DNA of 64,000 nucleotides, taken from positions 124,001 through 188,000 of the forward strand of contig JBBCJB010000005.1 in the NCBI GenBank assembly GCA_037190485.1. The letters are read 5' to 3'. Shown here in pieces: positions 26,657 to 35,030 of the stretch. Under the pieces are notes generated by a model. It searched no databases. It had not been told where the DNA came from and saw only the letters and a list, made by a program, of their open reading frames with translations. This DNA comes from Parapedobacter sp037190485. GTDB taxonomy: Bacteria; Bacteroidota; Bacteroidia; Sphingobacteriales; Sphingobacteriaceae. The position numbers and the translations under genes were made by a program. Within the stretch, counting starts at the first letter, position 1. The number at the start of each line of letters is the position of its first letter.

Positions 26657-27709
26657 ATGGGATTTTCCAATGAAATCATCAGCTGGTACAATCGGCATAA
26701 ACGGGACCTGCCCTGGCGCCATACGAAAGATCCCTACGTGATCTGGCTTTCGGAGGTCATCCTTCAGCAAACGCGCGTAGAGCAGGGCCTCCCTTATTTC
26801 AATCGGTTCTTGGCACATTACCCCAATGTGAGGGCATTCGCCAATGCAGATGAGGGCGAGCTGTTGCGCCATTGGCAGGGGTTGGGTTACTACTCGAGGG
26901 CGCGCAACATGCACAAGGCGGCAAAGGCCGTGGTAACCGAACACGGGGGTGTTTTTCCCACCGCCTATGACGACCTCATCCGGCTTGCGGGCATCGGCGA
27001 GTATACCGCCGCCGCAATCGCTTCCTTTTCGGCCGACGAACCCAAGGCCGTGGTTGACGGCAATGTCTTTCGGGTGTTGGCCCGCTATTTCGGCATCGAC
27101 GAACCCATTAATTCGTCGACGGGCAAGCGGTTGTTCCTTGATTTGGCGAACGATTTATTGGACGAGGCGCATCCGGGGCTTTACAACCAGGCCATGATGG
27201 AATTCGGTGCCCTGCAATGCAAACCCAAGAATCCGGATTGCGAAGGTTGCGTCATCCGACTGGGGTGCCGCGCCTTGCAGGAAGGCCGTGTAGACCGTTT
27301 GCCCGTCAAACTGAAGGCCAAGCCAAGTCGCGATCGGTACTTCAACTACTTCGTCGTGGAAGAAGGCGGTCGCCTGCTGATGAACAAGCGGGGCAAGGGC
27401 GATATCTGGGAAAGCCTTTACGACCTGCCCTTGGTCGAAACGCCGCGATACATGGAGTTGCATGAATTGGCTGAACTGGACGAGGTGGTTGGATATTTTG
27501 GTTCAGATGCTGATTTACAGTATATTGGAGAGTCAATCAAGCATGTGTTGAGCCATCAGAACCTGTTTGCACGGTTCATCTTGGTGGGCAATCATTCGCC
27601 GGTCGCCAATAAAAAAGTGACCTGGGATTATGTTTTTCGGAAAGATGTTGCTACATTAGCTAAACCGAAGCTCATTTATTCTTTTTTAAAAGATTACATG
27701 ATGGAATAA
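26657..27709 (+). CDS. mutY: A/G-specific adenine glycosylase
   Basis: Removes adenine mispaired with 8-oxoguanine. About 350 residues: helix-hairpin-helix near LAGIGEYTAAAIASF, catalytic Asp in VVDGNVFRVLARYFG, the [4Fe-4S] loop C-x6-C-x2-C-x5-C in QCKPKNPDCEGCVIRLGC, and a C-terminal NUDIX-like domain that reads 8-oxoG. The ATG at 26657 (MGFSNEIISWYNRHKRDLPW) fits homologues better than the start 18 codons upstream. It is divergent from miaB. Confidence 0.95.
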   Translation: MGFSNEIISWYNRHKRDLPWRHTKDPYVIWLSEVILQQTRVEQGLPYFNRFLAHYPNVRAFANADEGELLRHWQGLGYYSRARNMHKAAKAVVTEHGGVFPTAYDDLIRLAGIGEYTAAAIASFSADEPKAVVDGNVFRVLARYFGIDEPINSSTGKRLFLDLANDLLDEAHPGLYNQAMMEFGALQCKPKNPDCEGCVIRLGCRALQEGRVDRLPVKLKAKPSRDRYFNYFVVEEGGRLLMNKRGKGDIWESLYDLPLVETPRYMELHELAELDEVVGYFGSDADLQYIGESIKHVLSHQNLFARFILVGNHSPVANKKVTWDYVFRKDVATLAKPKLIYSFLKDYMME

Positions 27710-27738
27710 ACTACCGATTAATAATCCCTAAATTTGTT

Positions 27739-28188
27739 ATGTCAGGCATCAACAAAGTGATTTTAGTAGGCCACTTGGGCAAGGATCCCGAGATCCGCCA
27801 CTTGGAAGGCAACGTTACGGTGGCCAGTTTCCCATTGGCAACGTCAGAAATGTTCAATAAAGACGGTCGTCGGATGGAACAGACCGAATGGCACAACATC
27901 GTCATGTGGCGGGGTTTGGCCGAGGTGGCAGCCAAGTACCTGTTCAAGGGCAAATTGGTGTATGTAGAAGGCAAGCTCCGTACGCGGACTTATGAAGACC
28001 GGGAAGGGATCCGGCGCTACACCACGGAAGTGGTTGCCGAAAATTTCACGCTCCTGGGGCGCAAAAGTGATTTCGAGGCCCCCACCAATCCAGGAAGTGC
28101 GAGCGAATTGCCTGAAAAGAAAGCGGCTACGGACGAATCGGAAGTGGATTTCAAGGAAAACGACGGGGAGGAAGACGCGCTTTTTTGA
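27739..28188 (+). CDS. ssb: Single-stranded DNA-binding protein
   Basis: A 149-residue SSB: OB fold from MSGINKVILVGHLGKDPEIR to about residue 105 (with TEWHNIVMWRGLAEVAAKYL), then a linker and the acidic tail ending EEDALF, the partner-binding tip equivalent to DDDIPF of E. coli. It follows mutY, a common Bacteroidota order. TAAATTTG at 27729-27736 lies too close to the ATG to serve as its promoter. Confidence 0.96.
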   Translation: MSGINKVILVGHLGKDPEIRHLEGNVTVASFPLATSEMFNKDGRRMEQTEWHNIVMWRGLAEVAAKYLFKGKLVYVEGKLRTRTYEDREGIRRYTTEVVAENFTLLGRKSDFEAPTNPGSASELPEKKAATDESEVDFKENDGEEDALF

Positions 28189-28199
28189 GAGACATTTCC

Positions 28200-28207
28200 T
28201 ATCTTTG
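28200..28207 (+). promoter_or_regulatory. Promoter (-7) of pheS, possibly leaderless
   Basis: TATCTTTG ends 5 nt before the pheS ATG at 28213, so a transcript start would coincide with the start codon. No clear -33 element was found. Confidence 0.4.
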
Positions 28208-28212
28208 GCGTC

Positions 28213-29250
28213 ATGTTGCAAGAGAAAATACAGCAGTACGCCGAAGAGGTGGAGCGGTTCACGCCCGAATCTGCCAATGATCTGGAAGCCTTTAGGTTGA
28301 AATTCTTGGTGGCAAAAGGCGTGGTGCGCAGCCTGTTCGACGAATTCAAATCCGTACCGCCCGATCAAAAGCGGCTGCTTGGGCAGACCTTGAACGAATT
28401 CAAGCAGGCCGCCGAGCTCAAGTACAAGGTGTTGCAGGAACAGTTCGCGTCGGCAACATCGGCGTCCAAACGCGAATCGGCCGACCTCACTTTGCCAGGC
28501 GAAGGATTCACGTTGGGATCCCGACACCCCCTCTCGTTGGTGCGCAAAGAAATCGTGGAGATATTCAAGAAGTTGGGCTTCAACGTTGCCGAAGGGCCGG
28601 AAATCGAAGACGATTGGCATAATTTCTCCGCGCTCAACTTCCCGCCGGAACACCCCGCCCGGGATATGCAGGATACTTTTTTCATCCGCAAGCAGGACGG
28701 CAATGACATTGCGCTTCGTACGCATACCTCGTCTGTGCAGGTGCGCATGATGGAGGGCGGAACACCGCCTTTCCGCGCCATCATGCCGGGCAGGGTATAC
28801 CGCAACGAGGCCATTTCCGCCCGTGCACATTGCTTTTTCCATCAAGTGGAAGGGCTTTACGTCGATGAGAACGTGTCGTTTGCCGACCTGAAGCAGACAC
28901 TCTACCATTTCGTGCGCGAATTGTTCGGCGAAGACACCAAGGTACGCTTTCGCCCGTCTTATTTCCCGTTCACCGAACCATCTGCCGAAATGGACATCAG
29001 CTGCACGATCTGCAAGGGTGCTGGCTGCACGCTGTGCAAGCACTCCGGTTGGGTGGAAATATTGGGTTGCGGAATGGTCGATCCCAACGTGTTGGATAAT
29101 TGCGGCATCGATAGCACGCGCTACAGCGGTTTCGCATTTGGGATGGGCATCGAGCGCATCACCAACCTCAAGTACGAGATACGCGACTTGCGTTTGTTTT
29201 CCGAAAACGACGTCCGGTTCCTGAAACAATTCGAGACGGAACTCGTCTAA
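28213..29250 (+). CDS. pheS: Phenylalanyl-tRNA synthetase alpha subunit
   Basis: Catalytic subunit of PheRS, 345 residues. The N-terminal coiled coil is followed by the class II core: motif 2 around FRAIMPGRVYRNEAISARAHCFFHQVEG and motif 3 in YSGFAFGMGIERITNLKY. PheT is not in the window. Four cysteines in ISCTICKGAGCTLCKHSG form a zinc-finger-like insert found in several Bacteroidota PheS proteins. Confidence 0.96.
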   Translation: MLQEKIQQYAEEVERFTPESANDLEAFRLKFLVAKGVVRSLFDEFKSVPPDQKRLLGQTLNEFKQAAELKYKVLQEQFASATSASKRESADLTLPGEGFTLGSRHPLSLVRKEIVEIFKKLGFNVAEGPEIEDDWHNFSALNFPPEHPARDMQDTFFIRKQDGNDIALRTHTSSVQVRMMEGGTPPFRAIMPGRVYRNEAISARAHCFFHQVEGLYVDENVSFADLKQTLYHFVRELFGEDTKVRFRPSYFPFTEPSAEMDISCTICKGAGCTLCKHSGWVEILGCGMVDPNVLDNCGIDSTRYSGFAFGMGIERITNLKYEIRDLRLFSENDVRFLKQFETELV

Positions 29251-29261
29251 CCGACCGTAGA

Positions 29262-29675
29262 ATGAAAACAGCCGTTGCATGCATGTTCATTTTCACGGCT
29301 TTCCTCGTGCCGACGTCCTGTAAAAAAGGCGGTTGCAACGTGATACAGCATATTCCCGTGCTGGAGCAGGTGTCCATGGTCCAGTATCCCCTGTTGCACA
29401 CGCCGGGTGGCTATGCGGTCATCGATCGCGGTGGTGTCGCGGGCTTGATCGTCGTCAATACGGGCCAGGGATTCGTTGCCTACGATCGTTGCAGTACGGT
29501 GGCCCCCGAGAAGCGGTGTGCCGTGGAGGTCGAAGAGGGCGGTATCGTGGCCAAGGATCCCTGTTCCGGCGCACGCTACCTCTTGGTCAACGGGTCGCCT
29601 GCCGAACTCGCGGAATGTCCGTTGAAACCTTATTACGCGCGGCGCAATGGCGAAACCGTAATCGTATCAAACTGA
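29262..29675 (+). CDS. Rieske-fold-like lipoprotein lacking the canonical cluster ligands
   Basis: A 137-residue lipoprotein (lipobox in FLVPTSCKKGG). The mature sequence has the Rieske-like pattern: GLIVVNTGQGFVAYDRCST, then CAVEVEEGGIVAKDPCSGARYLLVNGSPAE, then PLKPYYARRNGETVIVSN. The canonical Cys-x-His and Cys-x-x-His ligands are not present; cysteines remain at several of the positions but no His. It may have lost the [2Fe-2S] cluster, as seen in many Bacteroidota paralogues. The stop overlaps the TetR start (TGATG), so the two genes are translationally coupled. Confidence 0.6.
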   Translation: MKTAVACMFIFTAFLVPTSCKKGGCNVIQHIPVLEQVSMVQYPLLHTPGGYAVIDRGGVAGLIVVNTGQGFVAYDRCSTVAPEKRCAVEVEEGGIVAKDPCSGARYLLVNGSPAELAECPLKPYYARRNGETVIVSN

Positions 29676-30256
29676 TGGAAGCCGATAAAGTCAAGGAGTC
29701 GATAAAGAAGGCCGCGCGTGAGCTGTTCAGGCGCTACGGGTATAAAAAGACCAGCGTCAATGAAATCGCCAAGAGAGCGAAGATCGCCAAGGCGACCATC
29801 TATAAGTATTTCGACAGCAAGGAGCTGGTCCTTCACGCCATCCTGATGGATTACATCCGCGAGAGCGTGGACGACTTATTGGGGAAATACAGCAACCGCT
29901 CCGACCTGGAGACCTATCTGGGCAATACCATCCTGCGCGTAAGTCGGCTCACCTACACGATATGCAACGAGTTCCTTGGCTGGGATTTCATCCGCGAATC
30001 CGCCAATACGCAGGAGTACTTGCGTACATTGTCTGATGATCTGGAGTTCCTGCTCATCAGTTCGTTTCTGAACAACGCCGAGATCGGCCGGGCCGTAGCG
30101 GAAGAAAAGCTGACGTTCTTGATCAAAGCCAGCAAGAATATCGTGTTTTCTTTTGCCTTCACCTCCGTGAGCGAAGCCGACGTGCGGAAGAACTTCGTGT
30201 CCTTCCAGAAGGAAATATTGCCTTACCTCGTCAAGGCCACGGTTACCGCTGACTAA
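29675..30256 (+). CDS. TetR family transcriptional regulator
   Basis: A 193-residue regulator with an N-terminal TetR HTH (residues about 5-50: AARELFRRYGYKKTSVNEIA then KRAKIAKATIYKYFDSKELV) and a helical C-terminal domain for ligand binding and dimerisation. The start is the ATG at 29675, sharing an A with the preceding TGA stop. A longer open frame into the upstream gene is an artefact of that gene's other frame. Ligand and targets are unknown; the coupled Rieske-like lipoprotein may be one. Confidence 0.9.
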   Translation: MEADKVKESIKKAARELFRRYGYKKTSVNEIAKRAKIAKATIYKYFDSKELVLHAILMDYIRESVDDLLGKYSNRSDLETYLGNTILRVSRLTYTICNEFLGWDFIRESANTQEYLRTLSDDLEFLLISSFLNNAEIGRAVAEEKLTFLIKASKNIVFSFAFTSVSEADVRKNFVSFQKEILPYLVKATVTAD

Positions 30257-30276
30257 AGGGTATCGCTAAAAAAACC

Positions 30277-30284
30277 TACCTTTG
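30277..30284 (+). promoter_or_regulatory. Promoter (-7) of rlmD, possibly leaderless
   Basis: TACCTTTG ends 7 nt before the ATG at 30292, leaving no room for a leader of more than about one base. Confidence 0.45.
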
Positions 30285-30291
30285 CATCCGT

Positions 30292-31725
30292 ATGAGTAAA
30301 CGGAAGATCCAGCCCGATCAGCGCATGCTGAACAACGTTTCGATCATCGACATCGCCGAAGAGGGCAAGGGGGTAGCCAAGGCCGACGACCTTGTGCTAT
30401 TCGTGGATAAAGCCATTCCGGGCGATGTGGTGGATATCGAATTGTTGCGCAAGAAGAAGAATTTCGCTGAAGCGAGGGTATCGCGGATTGTCCAACCCTC
30501 GCCCCATCGCGTGGATCCCTTCTGTGCGCATTTCGGTATTTGCGGAGGGTGCAAATGGCAGCATATGGACTATACCGCGCAGCTGACGTTCAAGCAACAG
30601 GGCGTGGACAATGCCTTGAAAAGGTTGGGCAAGGTGGATACCGCATCCATGGAACCCATCCTGTCGGCGCCGCAAACACGGTATTATCGCAACAAGCTCG
30701 AATATACCTTTTCCAACAAGCGGTGGCTAACCGATCTGGACGACGAGCAAGCGAGCTTGGAAATGAATGCCTTGGGTTTCCATGTACCCGCGCGGTTTGA
30801 CAAGATACTCGACATCGAACATTGCTATTTGCAGCAATCGCCATCAAACGAGATCCGTAACAAGCTGCGGGATTTCGCCTTGGCCAACGCCATTTCCTTT
30901 TACGATTTGCGGCAGCACGAAGGTGCGCTGCGAAACCTCATCATCCGTACCTCATCGACCGGCGGACTCATGGTCATCGTCGTTTTCGCGTATGTCGATC
31001 CCGAAACCGTTGAACGGGTCATGGCGTTCCTGCACAGGGAATTCCCGGAGATCGGCTCGCTGCTTTACATCATCAACCAGAAGAAAAACGACACGATATT
31101 CGATCAGGAGTTGCACGTCTATGCGGGACACGACCACATCGTCGAGGAAATGGAAGGGCTGCGCTTCAAGGTCGGCGCTAAATCCTTCTATCAGACCAAT
31201 TCGGCCCAGGCGTATGAGCTCTACAAGATCGCGCGCGATTTTGCAGGGTTTCGGGGCGACGAGCGCGTGTATGACCTGTACACGGGTGCAGGGACGATTG
31301 CCAACTTCGTTGCGCGACATGTACGCGAAGTCATCGGTGTCGAATACGTGCCCTCGGCCATCGAAGATGCAAAGGTCAATTCGGCGGTGAACGGCATTCC
31401 CAATACGAAATTCTATGCGGGCGACATGAAAGATGTGCTCACGCCGCAGTTCATCGCCGAACACGGGAAACCGGATGTGGTCATCACGGATCCGCCGCGT
31501 GCGGGCATGCATGCCGATGTCGTGCACAGGCTGCTGGAGATGGAAGCGCCCAAGATCGTGTACGTGAGCTGCAATGCCGCCACGCAGGCACGCGACCTGG
31601 CTTTGCTCAGCGAGAAATATGCGGTACGGCGCATCCGTCCGGTCGACATGTTCCCCCATACCCAACATGTCGAAAACGTGGTATTGCTTGGGTTGAAAAC
31701 GGATGGCATTAACGATGAGACATGA
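30292..31725 (+). CDS. rlmD: 23S rRNA (uracil-C5)-methyltransferase
   Basis: RumA/RlmD-type enzyme that methylates a 23S rRNA uracil. The 477-residue protein has an N-terminal TRAM domain (IVDIAEEGKGVAK is seen as SIIDIAEEGKGVAKADDLVL), the [4Fe-4S] cysteines in FCAHFGICGGCKWQHM plus a further Cys in EHCYLQQ, the SAM motif VYDLYTGAGTIANFVA, TDPPRAGMH, and the catalytic Cys in IVYVSCNAATQARDL. The exact uridine target cannot be told from RlmC-type paralogues by eye. Confidence 0.92.
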   Translation: MSKRKIQPDQRMLNNVSIIDIAEEGKGVAKADDLVLFVDKAIPGDVVDIELLRKKKNFAEARVSRIVQPSPHRVDPFCAHFGICGGCKWQHMDYTAQLTFKQQGVDNALKRLGKVDTASMEPILSAPQTRYYRNKLEYTFSNKRWLTDLDDEQASLEMNALGFHVPARFDKILDIEHCYLQQSPSNEIRNKLRDFALANAISFYDLRQHEGALRNLIIRTSSTGGLMVIVVFAYVDPETVERVMAFLHREFPEIGSLLYIINQKKNDTIFDQELHVYAGHDHIVEEMEGLRFKVGAKSFYQTNSAQAYELYKIARDFAGFRGDERVYDLYTGAGTIANFVARHVREVIGVEYVPSAIEDAKVNSAVNGIPNTKFYAGDMKDVLTPQFIAEHGKPDVVITDPPRAGMHADVVHRLLEMEAPKIVYVSCNAATQARDLALLSEKYAVRRIRPVDMFPHTQHVENVVLLGLKTDGINDET

Positions 31726-31748
31726 GAAAAAGGACTGCTGACTAAAAA

Positions 31749-32150
31749 ATGGAACTACACGATTTGCTCGGCGCCCAAGCCGGAGACGATGGCGGGAAGC
31801 CCAAAAAGGAGAGCCCACTGAAGAGCCTCAGGGTCGACCTCGATTTCTACGCGGAATCCATCAAGGAAATCGCCGTCGAGATCATGGCCGAAGGCCTGTC
31901 TGCCTACCCCATTTTCATTGCGCACCAGCATGAGGTCAAGGTAGGCGAGTCGATTTTGGATAAAGAGGAACTGGGTACGGATTGGTCCATCAACGCGTCC
32001 ACGCTGGAGGAGTTTGTGGAACGCGGAATCATCGCGGAAGACCGGAAAGCGAGTTTCGTTAAGCAGTATAAGAAACCGACAGATTTCATGTGCGTATTCG
32101 CCATCGTGCCCGAGGGGGCAAACTTCGTGTTCTACCCCTATAAGGTATGA
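31749..32150 (+). CDS. Conserved hypothetical protein
   Basis: A 133-residue soluble protein with no signal peptide or membrane segment. It has a lysine-rich N-terminal stretch, then a compact alpha/beta region (SLRVDLDFYAESIKEIAVEI, then EGLSAYPIFIAHQHEVKVGE) ending VFAIVPEGANFVFYPYKV. No motif was recognised. It lies 23 nt after rlmD and is probably co-transcribed with it. Confidence 0.65.
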   Translation: MELHDLLGAQAGDDGGKPKKESPLKSLRVDLDFYAESIKEIAVEIMAEGLSAYPIFIAHQHEVKVGESILDKEELGTDWSINASTLEEFVERGIIAEDRKASFVKQYKKPTDFMCVFAIVPEGANFVFYPYKV

Positions 32151-32218
32151 TCGGCGGCAGGATCGAGGCACGGTCGATTAAACGTTTGGAAAAAACGGGA
32201 GTCAAACGGAAATAGGAT

Positions 32219-32977
32219 ATGCATATCGTCACGAAAATAGCGATGCTGGTTGCCGTGTGCCTGTTACCGGATTGGCTGCTTGCGCAAGAGGCGGGCAACA
32301 TCCGTGGCATCGTGGTCGAAGCGGGCACGAGCAAGCGGTTGGGCAGCGTAACCATTGCCAACAAGCGCACGGGCGAGTCGACCGCTTCCGGTAGCTTGGG
32401 CACGTTCGAAATCGGCGTATCGGTTGGCGATACGCTGACGGCCAACAGCATGGGTTACCAACCGGCCTCGACCGTAGTAACGACGTTGAGCGACATCCTC
32501 ATCGACATGCGGCCGGGCACGATCATGCTGGAACAAGTGGATGTAAACCGCATGAGCAAGGAGGCCGAACTCCGCGATGCCATGCGTGGCTATCGCAAGC
32601 AGGGGGTCTATTTCGACGGCAAACCGCCTGCCCTGGCCTATGTGTTCAACCCGATCACGTCGCTGTACGAACTGTTGGGGCGCACGCCGCGGAATGCGAG
32701 GCGTTTCGGCAACTACATGGAGCGCGAACTCGCGGAAACGGATGTGGACCGGAAATTCAGCAAAAGCAAAATCCGGGAATTGACCGGCATGGATGGCGAT
32801 GACCTGACCAATTTCATGATTTGGTACCGGCCGTCTTTCGAAGAATCGCAATATTGGGGGGAATATGACATCACCGCATATATCGTCCAATCGTTCAAGC
32901 AATTCGATCGCGATGGTCGCCCCGAGGCACCGAAGCTGCCCAAGCTGGAAGTCGCGCCTGAACCCGATCGCGATTAG
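32219..32977 (+). CDS. Exported protein with CarboxypepD_reg domain
   Basis: A 252-residue exported protein: signal peptide ending WLLAQE, then a carboxypeptidase-regulatory-like beta-sandwich (about 27-100: GIVVEAGTSKRLGSVTIANK, DTLTANSMGYQPAST). The C-terminal half is charged and helical (ELREAM-like ELRDAMRGYRKQGVYFDGKP, then DLTNFMIWYRPSFEESQYW). It resembles small Bacteroidota envelope proteins with this domain; the function is unknown. It is followed after 47 nt by an OmpA lipoprotein. Confidence 0.75.
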   Translation: MHIVTKIAMLVAVCLLPDWLLAQEAGNIRGIVVEAGTSKRLGSVTIANKRTGESTASGSLGTFEIGVSVGDTLTANSMGYQPASTVVTTLSDILIDMRPGTIMLEQVDVNRMSKEAELRDAMRGYRKQGVYFDGKPPALAYVFNPITSLYELLGRTPRNARRFGNYMERELAETDVDRKFSKSKIRELTGMDGDDLTNFMIWYRPSFEESQYWGEYDITAYIVQSFKQFDRDGRPEAPKLPKLEVAPEPDRD

Positions 32978-33024
32978 TTTGGCATCGGGTTTGCGTTCAA
33001 TCAACCGGAACAAAAGAAATAACC

Positions 33025-33714
33025 ATGATGATGAATAGGAAAATAGCTTTATTTGGGCTTTCGGTAGCGACGTCCGCGTTGCTATTGGGTAGCTGCGCGA
33101 CCATCCAGTCCATGAACAATACGCAGAAGGGTGCCGCCACGGGTGCCGCGGCGGGTGGCGCTTTGGGTGCGATTATCGGTAACAAAGCCGGCAATACCGC
33201 GGTTGGCGTGCTTGCCGGTGCCGCAATCGGCGGTGTGGCCGGTGGGTTGATCGGTCGTAAGATGGACAAACAGGCCGCAGAGATCGAACGTACGGTGGCA
33301 GGGGCCGAGGTCATCAAGGCCGATGAGGGGATCATCGTGAAATTCGACTCCGGTATCCTTTTCGATTTCGATAAGACCGACCTGAAGGCCGATGCGCAGA
33401 AAAACATCGCGAACTTGGTTGAATCGCTGAACGCCAATCCCGATACGGATATCCTCGTAATCGGGCATACCGATAGCAAGGGTACGGATAAATACAATCA
33501 AGGGCTGTCTGAACGACGGGCAAAGGCCGTGAAAAGCTATGCCGTTTCACAGGGATTGACCGGGCGCCGCGTGAAAACGGAAGGGAAGAGTTTCCATGAG
33601 CCCATCGCCGACAACGATACCGAAACGGGCCGTGCGCAAAACCGGCGAGTGGAAATCGTCATCGTCGCGAACGACAAAATGAAAGAAGAGGCATTGAACC
33701 AAGCAGGTTCATAG
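33025..33714 (+). CDS. OmpA family lipoprotein with glycine zipper
   Basis: A 229-residue lipoprotein (lipobox LLLGSCATIQS), followed by a glycine-zipper region (about 35-80: GAATGAAAGGALGAIIGNKA) that could insert into a membrane, and a C-terminal OmpA peptidoglycan-binding domain (SGILFDFDKTDLKADAQKNI, VIGHTDSKGTDKYNQGLSER, AQNRRVEIVI). It probably tethers the outer membrane to peptidoglycan. A strong terminator follows at 33741. Confidence 0.9.
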   Translation: MMMNRKIALFGLSVATSALLLGSCATIQSMNNTQKGAATGAAAGGALGAIIGNKAGNTAVGVLAGAAIGGVAGGLIGRKMDKQAAEIERTVAGAEVIKADEGIIVKFDSGILFDFDKTDLKADAQKNIANLVESLNANPDTDILVIGHTDSKGTDKYNQGLSERRAKAVKSYAVSQGLTGRRVKTEGKSFHEPIADNDTETGRAQNRRVEIVIVANDKMKEEALNQAGS

Positions 33715-33740
33715 CCGACGGTAGATCGAATAATAGACGT

Positions 33741-33777
33741 GCGGCCATTCACCACCGGTGAATGGCCGCATTCTTTT
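33741..33777 (+). terminator. Strong rho-independent terminator
   Basis: Perfect 13-bp stem GCGGCCATTCACC (33741-33753) with GGTGAATGGCCGC (33757-33769), a 3-nt loop and a following TTCTTTTT. It separates the ompA-like gene from the rhamnose locus. Confidence 0.85.
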
Positions 33778-33881
33778 TGGCGTCCTGTCGCATCCTGTGT
33801 ACAACATGACAGCCCATAACAGTTCGCTTTTCCTTCTTTTCTATACTTGTGCCGTTTTGTTACCAGTTTAACCGTATTGAT

Positions 33882-34961
33882 ATGCATGCATTAGCAGGAG
33901 TCATCTTTCACTTCATCGGAGGTTTCGCTTCGGGGAGTTTCTACGTGCCTTATAAAAAGGTAAAAGGGTGGGCATGGGAGTCCTTTTGGATCGTTGGTGG
34001 GTTGTTTTCATGGCTCATCGTGCCACCGTTGGCCGCCTACATCACCATCCCGGATTTCGCGGAGATCATCCGCAATGCGGATAGCGGCACGTTGGGGTAT
34101 GCCTACCTGTTTGGCCTGCTATGGGGCATCGGTGGCCTCACGTATGGCCTTGGCGTGCGTTACCTGGGCGTCTCCCTCGGTAGTAGCATCATCTTGGGCC
34201 TGACCATGGTATGCGGTTCGCTGGTGCCGTCCATTTACTTTTACTTTGCCGGCAGCGAAGGCCGCGAAACCATCGTTGACTTTTTTACCACGCAATCGGG
34301 CAGGGCCGTGCTGATTGGGTTGGCGGTTTGCGTGGTGGGCATTTACCTCTGTGGTAAGGCGGGAGTGCTGAAGGAACGTGAGCTCAATGCGAAGGCGGCG
34401 GATGCCAGCGGGAACAAGGATTTCAATTTCGGCGTCGGCCTTACCGTAGGGATTGTGTCTGGTATCCTCAGCGCCTGTTTTAATTTCGGGCTTGAAGCGG
34501 GCAAGCCGATGGCTGTCGTGGCGAATGACCTGTGGAAAGCGGCCAATCCCGGACAGGGCGAATTCCTGTTCCAGAACAACGTGACCTACGTCGTCGTGCT
34601 TTGGGGAGGGCTGACCACCAATTTCATCTGGTGCATGTTCTTGAACGCCCGTAACCGCACCTTCGGAGACTATACCAATACCAAGACACCGATTGCCCGC
34701 AACATCCTGTTCTGTGCGTTGGCGGGTACGACTTGGTACTTGCAGTTTTTCTTCTACGGCATGGGCGAAAGCCGCCTCGGGAATGGGCCAAGCTCGTGGA
34801 TCCTGCACATGGCATTTATTATCCTCATCGCGAACGCGTGGGGGGTCATACTCCGCGAGTGGAAAGGGGTGAGCCGGAAAACGTATGCCACCATCATCGG
34901 CGGGATAGCCGTCATGATCCTGTCCATCATCGTGGTTGGGTTTGCCCGGACGCTGGAGTAA
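33882..34961 (+). CDS. rhaT: L-rhamnose/proton symporter RhaT
   Basis: Inner-membrane importer of L-rhamnose, about 359 residues with ten hydrophobic segments. The start MHALAGVIFHFIGGFASGSF, followed by YVPYKKVKGWAWESFWIVGG, matches RhaT. The ATG at 33882 is used because the upstream frame (from 33849) overlaps a promoter-like TATACTTG at 33842. It begins the rhamnose catabolic cluster, 69 nt before rhaEW. Confidence 0.93.
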   Translation: MHALAGVIFHFIGGFASGSFYVPYKKVKGWAWESFWIVGGLFSWLIVPPLAAYITIPDFAEIIRNADSGTLGYAYLFGLLWGIGGLTYGLGVRYLGVSLGSSIILGLTMVCGSLVPSIYFYFAGSEGRETIVDFFTTQSGRAVLIGLAVCVVGIYLCGKAGVLKERELNAKAADASGNKDFNFGVGLTVGIVSGILSACFNFGLEAGKPMAVVANDLWKAANPGQGEFLFQNNVTYVVVLWGGLTTNFIWCMFLNARNRTFGDYTNTKTPIARNILFCALAGTTWYLQFFFYGMGESRLGNGPSSWILHMAFIILIANAWGVILREWKGVSRKTYATIIGGIAVMILSIIVVGFARTLE

Positions 34962-34996
34962 GTTGGAAGACCGGAGACGGAAGGCCGAAGTTGGAA
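34961..34996. repeat. Degenerate short-unit intergenic repeat, second copy
   Basis: The stretch after rhaT contains agttggaa twice (34961 and 34989) with gaagaccggagacggaaggc between, the same vocabulary as the repeat at 11072-11151. Confidence 0.45.
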
Positions 34997-35030
34997 CGCA
35001 AAATCGAAAATCGAATAAATAAATATAGAA

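Noticed and set aside
27729..27736. TAAATTTG as promoter for ssb
   Set aside because: It ends only 2 nt before the ATG, so a transcript would begin inside the coding sequence.
27844..29280. 478-codon minus-strand open frame across ssb and pheS
   Set aside because: Lies opposite two well-recognised genes and its translation shows no family motif.
29333..29674. N-terminal extension of the TetR regulator
   Set aside because: It overlaps the Rieske-like gene in another frame; the ATG at 29675 coupled to the upstream stop matches the family start.
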